Shown here in pieces: positions 47,401 to 58,881 of a DNA stretch of 64,000 nucleotides; the first letter of the stretch is position 1; each line of letters starts with the position of its first letter. Source of the DNA: Portulaca oleracea (taxonomy: Eukaryota; Streptophyta; Magnoliopsida; Caryophyllales; Portulacaceae); the NCBI GenBank assembly GCA_029582165.1, contig CM055877.1:8795855-8859854 (forward strand), given 5' to 3'. The notes below the pieces were generated by a model. That model made no database searches, had not been told where the DNA came from, and saw only the letters and a list, made by a program, of their open reading frames with translations. A program made the translations under genes and the position numbers.

Positions 47401-49078
47401 GAAGCCATCTCTTATAGGAAAAATAAGTTAGATGTAAGATAACATTGTTCAATCTATTGTACCTTTTTTTTTCTTTCCTGATTATTTGTTATTGGGTGTT
47501 GCATGAGAAAAGACATTTTCTCATACAAGTACAAAGGTCATATATGCATAACGTACAAACACCATATCATATCAAGCTTAACTTACAATTGTTTCATCAT
47601 GTATGCATAATAATTTGTGAGATAGTCTTATCGAATAACTATAAGATGATAGATTAAACACTACCTTCATCTGAGTACGACGGTTTTGGAACCAAAACTT
47701 GACTTGGCGAGGCTTGAGTCCTAACTCTTGGCTTAGTTTCATCCTTTGCTTATCGTCTGGGTGCGGACATTCCCTAAACATCCTGGATAGTATTTTTTGG
47801 GAGTGTAAAATTACATTGAATCTCAAAAAGAAAAAAAAAAGGAAATTAAAGGGGTATATATGGTACTTTATCTAACTTTCCAATAATTTTTTTTCCTTAT
47901 TTTATTTGGCACTTTGCAATGCTATTAACATATTAATTACTAAAAATTTTCTTATTTTACACATAAAATTCATTAAATATATGCCAAAAAATAATTTCAA
48001 TTAAAGGTATTTAATTAAGTAATTATACTATTAAATACCCCCTAAAATTTTGAAATATTAATTCCCTCCAACTCTCTCAAAAGTCACTTAAGAGATACCA
48101 GATGGAATATGGCAGCTAGACACATATAAAATTAACGAAAATCAACAAATACTCCATCAACTCCCTACTATATGTTACTTTTGACTTAGGCACCGTTCTT
48201 TTATGTATTAACACACCCAAACGCAATGTAAAATCAAAAAAACCTACATACAAATAAAATCATTAAAAAATTTCAAAGCTCTAATCATCATTTTCAAAAA
48301 TTTTGAATTTTTTTTAAAAACCACTTTTATAAAAATATTTTCTACTATAAATCTAATAATAGTAGTTTTATACTATAATAAATCATTATATATATTATAA
48401 AATTTGTTGTAAAAAATTCGTGAGAAAAAAAACACTCAAAAATTAGTGAGAAAAAAAAAAGCACGAGTAGACATACGCTTCCATCTGTTGAATCTGGTGA
48501 GCGGTGTGGCGGTGGTAGCGCGGCTTCTTCTTGGACGGCGGCTGAAGAAAGGCGGCTCCGGCACCGGAGCCACCGTCTCCGCCGCCGGTGATGGTGTCGA
48601 GGTCGGCGGCGTTGTGTCCTTCAATGTTGAGCTCACTCCCTCCTGACATGCTCTCCATATTCATCTCCTCCTTTCCTCTCTCCTCCTTCACTCCTCCCAC
48701 CTACATACAAATAAAATCATTAAAAATGGTAGAAATAATCACTTTCCCCAAAAAGGAAACAAACCTTAAAAAAAGAAGGGTCACCAAAAATAATAAAAAA
48801 AATGAAGAGAGAGAGAGAGAGAGAGAAATTACAGAGGGAAAGAGGGGAGGAAAAGGGTGGAAGGAAGAAGGAAGAGAATTTGCAGTAGTCATGAAGTTGA
48901 ATCCAGCAGTGGCAGTGTTGTAATTAGTGCCACTGTTAGGGTTTGTTATGGAGAAGATAGAAGAACTCGACCCATGATCCGCCATTGTTGCTGCTGCTAC
49001 TGCTGTTGCTGTAGATGATGCATTATTTTCCGCCATTGATGATGCTCCTGCTAATACTTGACAATCTCCTCCATACAT
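38450..49078 (-). CDS. HDG5: HD-ZIP class IV transcription factor, HDG5-like
   Basis: Coding exons on the minus strand: 49078-48833, 48700-48477, 47782-47665, 45432-45244, 44587-44102, 43093-42992, 42839-42621, 42044-41873, 41190-40919, 39996-39901, 38884-38450. All joins use GT-AG and keep phase, giving 852 residues. The start MYGGDCQV resembles HDG5 (MNGDCQV type). Homeodomain is at about 139-196 ([13 protein letters not shown] to [12 protein letters not shown]), zipper-loop-zipper with CPSCGG at about 197-280, START at about 343-585 and HD-SAD to the end. Class IV HD-ZIP proteins are nuclear and act in epidermal/L1-layer differentiation. Oddities: a proline inserted in KKKPRYHRH, and QIEALSNG where relatives have a WD pair. 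Orthology to HDG5 is inferred from the N-terminus and the conserved [10 protein letters not shown] context; another class IV member is possible. Confidence 0.88.
39011..39242. mobile_element. Stowaway-like MITE in intron 11
   Basis: It has TA flanks, ends CTCTCTCC and CGAGGGAG, and is 232 bp, the same length and interior type as the copy at 2430. It lies within the last intron of the HD-ZIP IV gene (39900-38885). Confidence 0.75.
40609..40868. mobile_element. MITE of the GGCCCTGTTC family in intron 10
   Basis: The left end GGCCCTGTTCTTTTCTGTGG is clear and the interior is CCACA/ACCAC-rich, the reverse orientation of the other copies. The right terminus is not recognisable, so the element is truncated or degraded. 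It lies in intron 10 of the HD-ZIP IV gene. Confidence 0.65.
44557..44822 (-). repeat. Triplicated exon 6 acceptor region
   Basis: Three imperfect direct copies of about 85-100 bp share the phrase CAATGTTACAAACTCGATC (at about 44568, 44677 and 44750). The first spans the real intron 5/exon 6 junction; the other two lie upstream in intron 5 and carry copies of the first roughly 30 exon bases with acceptor-like sequence. Confidence 0.85.
45475..45800. repeat. Triplicated ~120-bp block in intron 4
   Basis: Three diverged copies start near 45480, 45598 and 45718, each with an AACAACAACAA run, a CTTCAATATAGT-like phrase, TTAACATGAAATC and AGCAAGCCTTTGTAT. The third copy is the most diverged and shortest. 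Confidence 0.85.
46488..46684. repeat. Intron duplicate with telomere-like filler and exon 4 fragment
   Basis: 46488-46603 resembles 47325-47430 (GTGGTGGATGTG, AAATAAGTTAGATGTA phrases). It is followed by telomere-like TTTAGGG repeats (about 46616-46645) and then by 36 bp identical to 47754-47789, the splice acceptor and first coding bases of exon 4. Confidence 0.85.
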
Positions 49079-49099
49079 AATTAATTCTCTCTTGAGATC

Positions 49100-49490
49100 A
49101 CAACTTTGCTTTAATTTCTTCAAATCAACAACACCCACCAAAAAAAAAAGGAAAAATATCAGTAGGGTTTTGGCCCATTTTGAATTACACATCAGAAAAT
49201 GCAGCTTTTTTATGAAGAAGAAGGAAAATAAACTAAAATACAGAAAAAAAATAATGGTAGACAATTAAAATTGAAGAAATATACACCAGAGTGTTGGAAG
49301 TTTGGATTTGTCTCTCTCAACCAAGATGAAGCTAACCACCTTGCTATAATCTCTTCAATTCAACAGCACCCACCAAAAAAACAAAATTAGGGTTTTTGCC
49401 CCTTTTGTTTTACATATAAAAAAATGCAGCTTTTTTAATGAAAGAAAGAAAAAAATTGAAGAAATATATACCAGAGTGTTGGAAGTTGAG
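49100..49490. repeat. Duplicated leader segment of the HD-ZIP IV gene
   Basis: Two diverged copies, about 49115-49300 and 49345-49490, share AACAACACCCACCAAAAAA-like, TTTTGCCCC/TTTTGGCCC, AAATGCAGCTTTTTTATGA and GAAATATACACCAGAGTGTT phrases. Each includes the candidate 5' UTR splice donor. Confidence 0.8.
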
Positions 49491-49612
49491 GTTTCTCTCT
49501 CTAAACCCAGAAGTTGAAGTTTCTCTCTCCTCTGAAGTTCACTCAACAGTGAGTCACTCAGTTTGATGGTAGAGAGAGAAGGGTTTTTGAGGATGGAGCT
49601 GTTCAAGTAGTG
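49472..49612 (-). other. Probable 5' UTR exon of the HD-ZIP IV gene
   Basis: On the minus strand a CT-rich segment with CTTCTCTCTCTACC leads to CAACACTCTG followed by GTATAT, a good donor at 49471-49470. It would splice to an acceptor somewhere before the ATG at 49078. The duplicated copy of this donor at about 49283 could be an alternative. The transcription start is a guess from the AT-rich boundary near 49620. Confidence 0.5.
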
Positions 49613-49807
49613 TTGATTTTAGGGCCAAATAAATATTCAAAATAAATAAATATTTTTTGAAAAAAGAAAGAAAGAAAAAAGAAAAAGGATTTTCGGGAAA
49701 AAAAAAAGGGGAAATGTTGAATTTTGTTTTTCTTGAATCAAGGAGGAATTTAATTCCCCTGACAGAAACCGATCGATGCCACTTATTCAGTCGTCTGTTT
49801 CCTCGTC

Positions 49808-49828
49808 CACGTGGGTGATTCTCATTGG
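49808..49828. promoter_or_regulatory. G-box and CCAAT box upstream of the HD-ZIP IV gene
   Basis: CACGTG lies at 49808-49813 and ATTGG (CCAAT on the minus strand) at 49824-49828, about 200 bp upstream of the probable transcription start. The motifs are seen directly; their function is inferred. I did not find a clear L1 box (TAAATGYA) nearby. Confidence 0.4.
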
Positions 49829-50392
49829 TTGCACGGCCCGTTTTGTATCAATCTAAAGTCAAAACTTTTCCTTCTGTTTACTCGTCGAAATTGAGAATAG
49901 CGCGTGAATTTCACGCTCCGATCCTATCCGTTGATTGAAGATAGAAGTTCTGTGTATGACGGAATCGTGGGAAACACGCGGGAATGAGCGCGTGAGATGT
50001 GTAGGTGTAACGCCTTTTTCTGTGCGTATGAGGAGAGGGAAAAGGTCAAATCGGTTGACGAATCTGGGCCGTTGATTTGGTGAGTTACGATTGTAAGAAC
50101 AAAATCTAAGGGATGTGACGAAAACTATAGTCTATTGTCGACATTTGGAGCCCGTACATTTGTCTTTTTGTGGCGGAAAAAGTGCAAATGAATTTGCTTG
50201 CTTGAAATTGCTCTCGAGTGATATGAGATGATTAGCAAAATGGATTAGTTTAATCTTTCCATTAATATTATTTTTATCACATGGTAATTTTAGAGACTAG
50301 ATTTATACATGTGGGTGGGAAATCTTGTCCTAATAATGGTGTGTGTGGTCAGTTTTTTTGGTTTGCAATGAAATTTTCGAACATCACGATCA

Positions 50393-50665
50393 TGCTCTTT
50401 TCTGTGGTAGATAAAGTGTGGTAATGATCTAGTATGATAAAAGTGTGAATGCTGTAATATGATGTGGTACAATGTGATAAATTGTGGTAAAATTTATGGT
50501 AATTGAATTGATGTGGTAAATGAGGAGGAAAAAAAATGAAAAGTAGTGAGAAAAGTAATGAAAGATAAAATTGTGGTTGTTGTAGTAAATTGTGGTACAG
50601 TATGGTAATATGTGGTGATTTGTGGTTAACATTGCAGAATATGGTTAGTGTGGTATGGTACCAAG
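50393..50665. mobile_element. Degraded MITE, GTGGTA-rich
   Basis: The left end GCTCTTTTCTGTGG and the repeated GTGGTAA phrases match the GGCCCTGTTC family, but the terminus is eroded and the right end (GTGTGGTATGGTACC) is followed by a poly(A) run rather than a clean terminus. Confidence 0.55.
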
Positions 50666-50679
50666 CAAAAAAAAAAAAA

Positions 50680-53600
50680 AAAAACTTATAGTTTGGATTT
50701 TAAATTGATAAAAGTAGAATGATTTTCTTATTTCACCTTTCAATTAGTATGTTAGAAAAGTTTGATTTAGTTTAATTTAGTTTCGAAATGTGTTTAAAGT
50801 GTGTATTAAATTTGTTCCAAATAGGTGTTATCTTATATTATCTTGGAGATGTTCAATTCGTTTTAAATCATCATATGTATTGATCATAGACTTTCCTCAC
50901 AATTAAAGAGGTGAGACCTAATTATTACATCATTTTTTTTTAAATTTTGTCAATGTTTAAATTTTGGTGAAAATAAAAACTTTACCTAGCATGTTGTGGA
51001 GCTAATATAGGTAATGCTTGTCAATGTTGTCATAGATAAATAGTGCTTTTACTTTCGGCCTATAGAATTTACTGATGGTAACTCCCAGTAAAGACCAAAT
51101 AAGTCGACATAATTACCCTAAAAAAATAGGAAAATTGGATTCTAATAATCCTAATTTTTGCAAATTGGACAGTAATAATCCATACTTTCAGTATTTATTA
51201 TGGTGGTACAAAAAAAATAAAATTGGATTGTAGTGGGACATCATCGAGAGTTTACACTAAATATCATAGATTTTGTATTGCATTTGATTCAAAACTTAGT
51301 ATAACACTTTACCATGATTTTTAATGAATTTACGACGTTTCTCCTAATTTTTTTTTCAATTTTTTTTATTTTTTTATGATTTTTTCACTTTTATTCCTTT
51401 TAAAAAATCATAATAATTGCTCGGAGTCTCAAAAAAAATAATTTAAAGTTTTTTTAGTAACTACACTTCATTGCTTTTCTGGGGCAGAACAAAAAAAAAA
51501 AGCAATATGGCCATGGGTTAGGAATGAAAAAAATAAAAAGAACATGGAAGTGGATTTGGTACCATTACAATCCAATTTTTTTTTGGACCACCAGAATACA
51601 CAAATCGATAGTAGAGATTATTGTTGTCCAATTTATAGAATTTGGGATTATTATAATCTAATTTTCTTAAAAAAATATGCAACATGCTTAAGGAACAAAT
51701 AACAACTTCAACATAATTGAATATACCTTGTATCTCCTATATCAACCAATTCAATATGATTCAACGTGTTACAATCAGATGGACCTACTTGCCTCTAGAA
51801 AGGGGGGGGGGGGGAACATTCAACACAATCTAAAAAAAACTTTAAAATAATTAATCAATTACATTTTTGTATCTCATAAATTCATGATATTTCAACACAA
51901 AGCAACATATTTCAACATAAAGCAACATGATTAAACCATAAGTATTCATAATAAATAGTTATATGCAATGTGAAGGTCTTTTAAGGCTGTAATAACCTTT
52001 GAAATATCATGAGTCATGACTCTTTATTTGGGAGTTGGCATCATTATATCTATGGCATTAAATATATGGTACATGCTAGAACAAGAACATGTCCTTAGGA
52101 TGAAATGGTTAACAAAAAATAAGGCCATGTGAGATTTTTTTTCCTAAATACGCGTAAAGTCGTAAACAAGTTCAACACAAATATTTATATAGATGATCTT
52201 TTATTAATGCATCACCCCAAATTATCCTCATCAATAATAAAAGAAAAGGTCAATGAAGGGCTACATATCCAAAACCTCAGTAGTATTTTGATAAAACAAG
52301 TTCAAAAATCTATAATAATATAAAAGTAATATATTCGAAATTTGAAATACTCAACTCAGAGTGATTGTAGGGTTATTGGCCAATCAGACGAAAGAAAAAA
52401 AAATCGATTTAAAAATACAATAAAAAATTCTCGCCCATGAAATAATAATAATAATAATAATAATAATAATTGATTTAAAAAAATAATAAACAAGAAATCT
52501 AATCAGATTAAGAGTCTATCTTATCTAATTTAATCAGATTAATAGAGATCTCTGTGGGCCCTACTGGATCTTGGGAGGAGATTAAATTTCGGATTACTAA
52601 CCAATCGTATCGCAGAAAATTAATTTCTTTTTCCATTTTCAATAAAGCCAAGACGTTATGATATTTTTGTTTCACTTTAACTACCCCATTAAAATCGCAA
52701 AACGGATCCCACGCCTCACAAGAACGTATAAACAGATGTTACAATAATTAACTGCTAGATTTGAACGTCCACAACTTCAAAACCTTAACAAACACCTATA
52801 TATAATATTGAAATCAATTTGCTCCATGGTAGAATCAATATCAAACTTTTCATTTTATTGAAGCCATCCATACTTCGTGTTTCCAACCCAACAATGGTGA
52901 GAAAACCTAAACCCATTACTATAGTAGACAATAAAGTTCTTCATTAACTACTTATGTTATTCCTACTGTTTCTTATAATTTATCTGTTTTTCATGCCAAC
53001 TTATATTCACTTAAATGTTACAGGAATAGGAAGAATCATATAACACCACATCTGTGTAATTAATCTCTTTGCCTTTTGGCTTTTGGTATTAATTCTATAA
53101 TTGTAGTTTTTGTTTGCCTTTAGGGAATGGTCCTATTTAAAGAAGATTATTAATTTATAAAGTGAGTAGTAAGTACGTACCTGTGGATCTATAGGCAGTC
53201 TCATTCGACCCCCAAATTGCTGAATTAAAACCCTACCCACCATTCTCATCCTCTAACCCTTAATACATCAACCACCCCACAAAAAATACAACATATATAT
53301 ACAATGATATGTTCCCACAATAAACTCCCACCTATACTAAATTAGTTACATCACATAATCAACATGCCAAATTCAAAGTTGCAAAAAAAATACATATATA
53401 ATTCACAGAAGAAGAGCATCATAGGTTTCTTTTAAAATGCAAACCTGCAAAAACAAAAAAAGAAAAGTTAATCTCCACCCAAAAAAAAAAAGGTATGCAA
53501 TTCTCCAAAGCCTTAAATTTCTAAAAGCTTTATTCTATATAATTTACGAAGTGATTTCTAAAAGCTTTATTTTTTTAATTCTGCAATACTAGATGATTTA

Positions 53601-54029
53601 CATATTTCTAGATTATAGAGCTTCAATGACCACTAAAATTATTACAAATATACATAATTATTCACTAACATAGATAATATTATTCATTATAAGAAATTAT
53701 ATTTTAAATATCAACCAATACAGTAAATAATAATTAACAGATGAATAATTCAGAGATCATTAATATTATGTAAAAGATCATGAAAAAATAGAATTAATAA
53801 GGGATATCATTATAGTTATGATTAAGGTATAACAAGGAAAGCATTATGTACAGGGTTAGGGATTCAATCAGAGAAATAATTATGTTTAGGTTAAAACTTT
53901 GTTTAGAGAGAACGCATGAACTTATGTTGGGAAGAACTAGAATTCAAAGACAATCATCAACCAAGAAAACAGAGACATTGATGAGAAGTCAAAGGTTTTA
54001 TAAAAAAGAACATGAGCATAAATGAAAAG

Positions 54030-54075
<46 letters not shown>

Positions 54076-57000
54076 TGGTGACATTAACCCAGATCATTTG
54101 AAAGTGTAATAACGACAAATCATCAGTTGATGATTTAAAAAACTACTGAAGAGTGATATTTTCCAAATATAATTGAAACCATCATCAGCCAACAGCTCAA
54201 GAGGATTGAGTTATAAAAGAGGGATACTTCTTTAAATAATAAGTTAGACCATAGAAAATGAGGGTTAAACAAAGTTATGTAGCATAGTAAAATTACTAAT
54301 AAGTTAGACCATATAAAAGAGTGTATTTGCATCCCTTCATTGCAAAAAAAAAAAAATGGATGAAAGAAAAACAAAAATACATCCCTGCTCTTTTAGATAT
54401 ATGCATATATGGAGCATCATCTCAGAATTGGTCTTTCTTATCTATATAATACTGTAGTAATGGATCATCACCAACCTTGCAATTTTCTACGGTCTAACAA
54501 CATACACACACTAATTAAAAAGACTCAAAATCCCATAAAATGCGAGCAAACAAAAAAATTTGTAGACAATTTTGTTCGATCAGAGAAAAAAACTCCATAG
54601 ATGGATAAATCTCAGATCTAGACAAAGCAAATTGTTATACAATAAATATACAATCAATTACTGTTGCCACACCCACTCATCGTCATCCCCCCACTCACTC
54701 TCCAGTATATGCGCAGACAGCGCAGTTCTAACCACTCATGCATTCTGTTTTTGCTTTTGATCTCATGTAGAACTTTATAATCTCCTCCGCCAACTCTCTA
54801 ATTACTGAAGCTCTAAACTTGATTTATTTATAACTTTTTTTTTGTTTAAATTGGCAGGAAACCTACCTAATTTCTTTCTGGTTGTGACTGGTCGTCGGAA
54901 GGTGTATGATGATGTAGAAGAAAGGAAGACGGGTAAGATTGTGTTTCTATTTTTTCCCCCCGTTAAGTTCGTTGTATGCATGTTTTAAGTGGGATTATAA
55001 TTTTGTTTTATCAATTGCTTCAATTCCTCCAAACTAAGCTTTGAATTTGCTATCTATCAATTGAAATCTCACGTTGCTTTAGTTAAGAAGATTTAATAGG
55101 AACCAGGTATGGGTATGGCACAGGAAGACTGAGTCAATCGGGATGAAGCAAAGACCACGGTTATGGCGTGTGACGAACGGGTTATTCTGCCAAAAAATTC
55201 AAATTTTGGAGAGTGATCCTAAGATGCGATGAGGAAGTTTTCTTGAGCATTTTGATCTCATTTTAAAAGACGTTTTTATGTATAGTAATTCCTTTTAAGC
55301 ATTGGTTTGTTCTAAAAAAACATTTTTTTATATGACTTATAGCGTGAATTCAACCAAAGAAATGGAGTTTATATTTATATTTACTGTAAAAAAAAAAACT
55401 AGAATATATATTTGCCTATTTGTGGTGGTGTAATTTGGATGAGGTTTGCCCTCAAGAACTCAAAAAGTCCAATACCACATTAACATAATATATATACACC
55501 CCCCAATCTCTTTAATTTCTTATTTTTTTAATTGTGAGATCAAACTCCCTTTAATTTCACAAATGTGTATTAGAAAATCTATCATTGTATTTGTGCATTA
55601 TCTATTTATATACTCCCTCCATTTTATATTAATTATCACTTCATAGATGTTATATACTTTATAGTCTCTAATATCCTTCCCTAACTTAGAACATTTTAGA
55701 TACAAAACAAAGAACGAAAGTACATGTTAAGAATTTGAAAATTTTCAAGGTTTGACTAAATTATAAATGATAATTATTACAATTAAGCTGAAACTGACAA
55801 TAAATATTTTTTATTAGAAATATCTGATTCCAAATATATAAATTATTAGTCACTCTATATAAAAGTGATCTACACAAAATTATACTATCGTGATGATAAA
55901 CTTATAGCAATCTTTTTGTTTATTGTCCAACAGTATCAACAACTTATTATGAAATCTTTTTGTTTGATAATTCATTTATACTTTTCTCAAATTTGTACAT
56001 ATATACATTTACAATTTAGTTTCTATTTTTAATAAATATTTGTTTTGTTATATCACGTGCAATGCGGGATCGTGGGAGTGTCAATGAGTCTGAATGATAC
56101 CCTAATCGAATCAACTCCTTCCATTAAGCTTATTTTAAGCGCTTTTTGAAATATAAAAAATTATGTATAAAAGTATTATTTTATTCAATTTATATGTAAT
56201 AGTGTAGTTCTAGAATTCAATCACATCATTAAATTTCATCTTAATCTATATATAATAATATAGTTTTAATGACAGAGCAAGAGGTTTTCCCAAGAGTCAT
56301 ATAATTCAAAATAACTTCTTTTTTACTTGAATTGAGGATATTATTAACATATTTATGTTTATTTTATTTATTAAACTATTTAAATATCCCGTGCATCGCA
56401 CGGGTTAAATACTAGTAGACATTTACTTTTTAATATATCCGTGCATAGCACAGGTTTAACACTAGTTCAAAATAAAAGTAGAAAATCGGTGAAAATAGGC
56501 ATTATTAAAATCCAATTTTCCTTTAGATTTTTGGTGCATCTCTGAATTCTTGACGCTTGGTTGCTAGTTTGCCACTTGATAGTACAAGTATATGGCCTTG
56601 GCCCATAAATTCTAGAGCTTGCAGTTGGTGATTTATCAAGACCCGTATGAATGAAACCAAGGTGGGCTGCCAATTAGACATTAGAGTGGACAATGGGCCT
56701 AGCTTTGGGCTAAGGCCCATATTTCAACAATTATCCTTTTATTTTAGATTTTGAAAAAATGATATCCCCTTTATCCCATATCTATAGGCGGCATGTGAGC
56801 GAGAACTCAACATATTGGAAGGACTCAAGGTGATTATGGGGTCATTCGTCGATCCTTGAATCAGTTATCTGTAACGTCTACAATCCCGAATGGGCCGAAG
56901 CATTACACTTAACCTAATTAACCGTAATTGTTGAATGATTATTGAACATCACTTCAAATAAAGATAAGTTCGTCCTTACTCGTCTCATCTTACAACCTTG

Positions 57001-57369
57001 CCTTAACACACACACTCACTCAAACTCTCTATATCTCTCAATTCTTCAAATCTCAGATATATAGTGCAGTCACTCATAAATAAAGTTTGTCGTAGTTTCT
57101 AACCCAAAAGAAACTTCTCAACTTGAATGTGGATTTTGAATACCGACATAAATGTGAATACTACATTACCAAACTCATACCAGATTTGCACTTATTTTAA
57201 ATATTTGACGACCTAGATTTACAAAAACGACTTAGATGTATCTTACATTTTGTGAAAACTATATTAAAATACCCATGTTATTAGAATATATTTTGTAATA
57301 CTTTGTCATCTTTTGTAGAAACAATAAATGAGGTATTATTCTGGTTATAAAACACACTTCCGATTATTT
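50680..57369. other. AT-rich spacer, possible spliced noncoding transcript
   Basis: No protein-coding gene is recognisable. Microsatellites lie at 52438-52470 (AAT)n and 54031-54069 (AT)n. A TATA-like CTATATATAAT at about 52796 and a well-formed acceptor (polypyrimidine then GGCAG at about 54858) followed by a donor-like GGGTAAG at about 54930 suggest a transcript on the + strand, but no long reading frame links them. Single Stowaway-like termini occur near 55610. Confidence 0.4.
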
Positions 57370-57390
57370 TAACGTAGTTTCCGGTTAGTT

Positions 57391-58620
57391 GACTGTTCGG
57401 TCTCATTTCGAGCCGAATTGATACCTTTTATAAGGGTTTTTGCTTGTTTTTGTCCCCTGTTTATGAATAAGTTATGATGATTTTGTATTTTGTAGGTTAA
57501 ATCAAAGAAAAACAGAAAAGGGGAATCAAAAGTGCTGAAAAATCCAACGCTCGCAACAAAAACAGGTCCAACACGGATCGTGTCAGCCAACACGGACCGT
57601 GTTGGCTAGCTGAACTTCAAAGAGCGAAAATGAAACAAACAACACCAACCACGGGCGATTCGTGGCAAGCACCACGGATCGTGGTAGGTCAACACGGACC
57701 GCGTTGACCCGCCACGGACCGTGTTGGAGAGCTGGGTTTTTGAAGAAACGAATCGAAGAAAACAACACACACCACGGGCAGCCCGTGGCAGTCACCACGG
57801 ACCGTGGTAGGCCAACAAGGACCGTGGTAGGTCAACACGGACCGTGTTGGCTGGCTTCTTCTTATTTTTTTCGCGGCGGCCGCTAGGGTTTTAGGGAGTT
57901 TATTTATCTTCGTTTCCTTTCCTAAACTTTTCTTTATATATATTATTCATGAAACATTAGAGAAAATCATTAGATCCTAGTTTTTAGTTTTATAATTCTA
58001 GTTCTTAGTTTAGATTTAGTTTTCTTAAGTTTCTTTCAATTCAACAAGTTGTAATTTACGCTTTCAATTAATTCAAGAAGAAATTTCTCAAGTTCTTGAT
58101 CGTTCTTGTTTATGCAATCTTTTGTGACTTTAGTTTCATTGGAACTAGTTTCCACCAAAAACCAAATTTTTAGTGAAGAGGAGGATCAAGGCTCCTCGGA
58201 TTCTCCCTTTAGGTGAGGATTCAAGCTGTCTTAGTAATCCTAATCACACCCTTTCTTGTTTGTTCGGGAGAAAGATCGGTGATTCAAGATTCAAAGAGGA
58301 GGAGATCGGTAGAAAGAAATTTGCAGTCAGTAATGTTTTTTGTTTTTAATTCAGTAATTAGTTTAGTTTTTACTTTCATAGTCTTTAATTGCTTTCTTGA
58401 ATATGCTTTCGATTTCTTGTTTATTTTCTTGTTTAATTTCTTGTTTTTGTTCTATCAAGTTAGGTTTTGTTTCAAAATTCATGTTTTTCTTTAGGTTTCA
58501 ATTAGTTTAGTTTAATTATTTACTGTTTTCTGCAATTTGAACCCTACCAAACCAATTCCCTTAAAACTTGACACACCATCCCTATGGATTCGACAATCCT
58601 AATTGAAAACTCTGAATATA
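57391..58620 (+). mobile_element. Gypsy-type LTR fragment
   Basis: The sequence resembles large gypsy LTRs: TTTTGTAGGTTAAATC near 57491, a cluster of dyads built on CACGGACCGTG (57574-57850), CGCGGCGGCCGCTAGGGTTT at 57871-57890, and a right end with CATCCCTATGGATTCGAC (about 58578), a phrase common just before the end of such LTRs. No coding region or second LTR is present, so it is a solo or truncated LTR. The borders are approximate. Confidence 0.6.
57574..57850. repeat. Cluster of CACGGACCGTG-type palindromes
   Basis: About ten self-complementary blocks such as CCACGGACCGTGG, ACACGGACCGTGT and CACGGATCGTG occur within about 280 bp, in two groups separated by related linker sequence. Confidence 0.88.
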
Positions 58621-58832
58621 CACAACCGAACATTGACCATACAATTGGATAAAAAATGATGAGAATATGCTGAAATTCCAAGTTAGACCCCAACTTTTTT
58701 ATGTTTAAGTGGTCCACCCCAAACACTTTTCTTCCTCGTTCATCTCCCACTCACACTCTCAATTGCATGGAAAAAATCCATTGAAGAGATAAATTGTTAG
58801 TTTCTTTATCTATTTCTTCTGAGTTTCTATTG

Positions 58833-58835
<3 letters not shown>

Positions 58836-58874
<39 letters not shown>
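58836..58874. repeat. (TC)n microsatellite
   Basis: An almost uninterrupted run of TC dinucleotides directly abuts the TRIM element. Confidence 0.95.
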
Positions 58875-58881
<7 letters not shown>

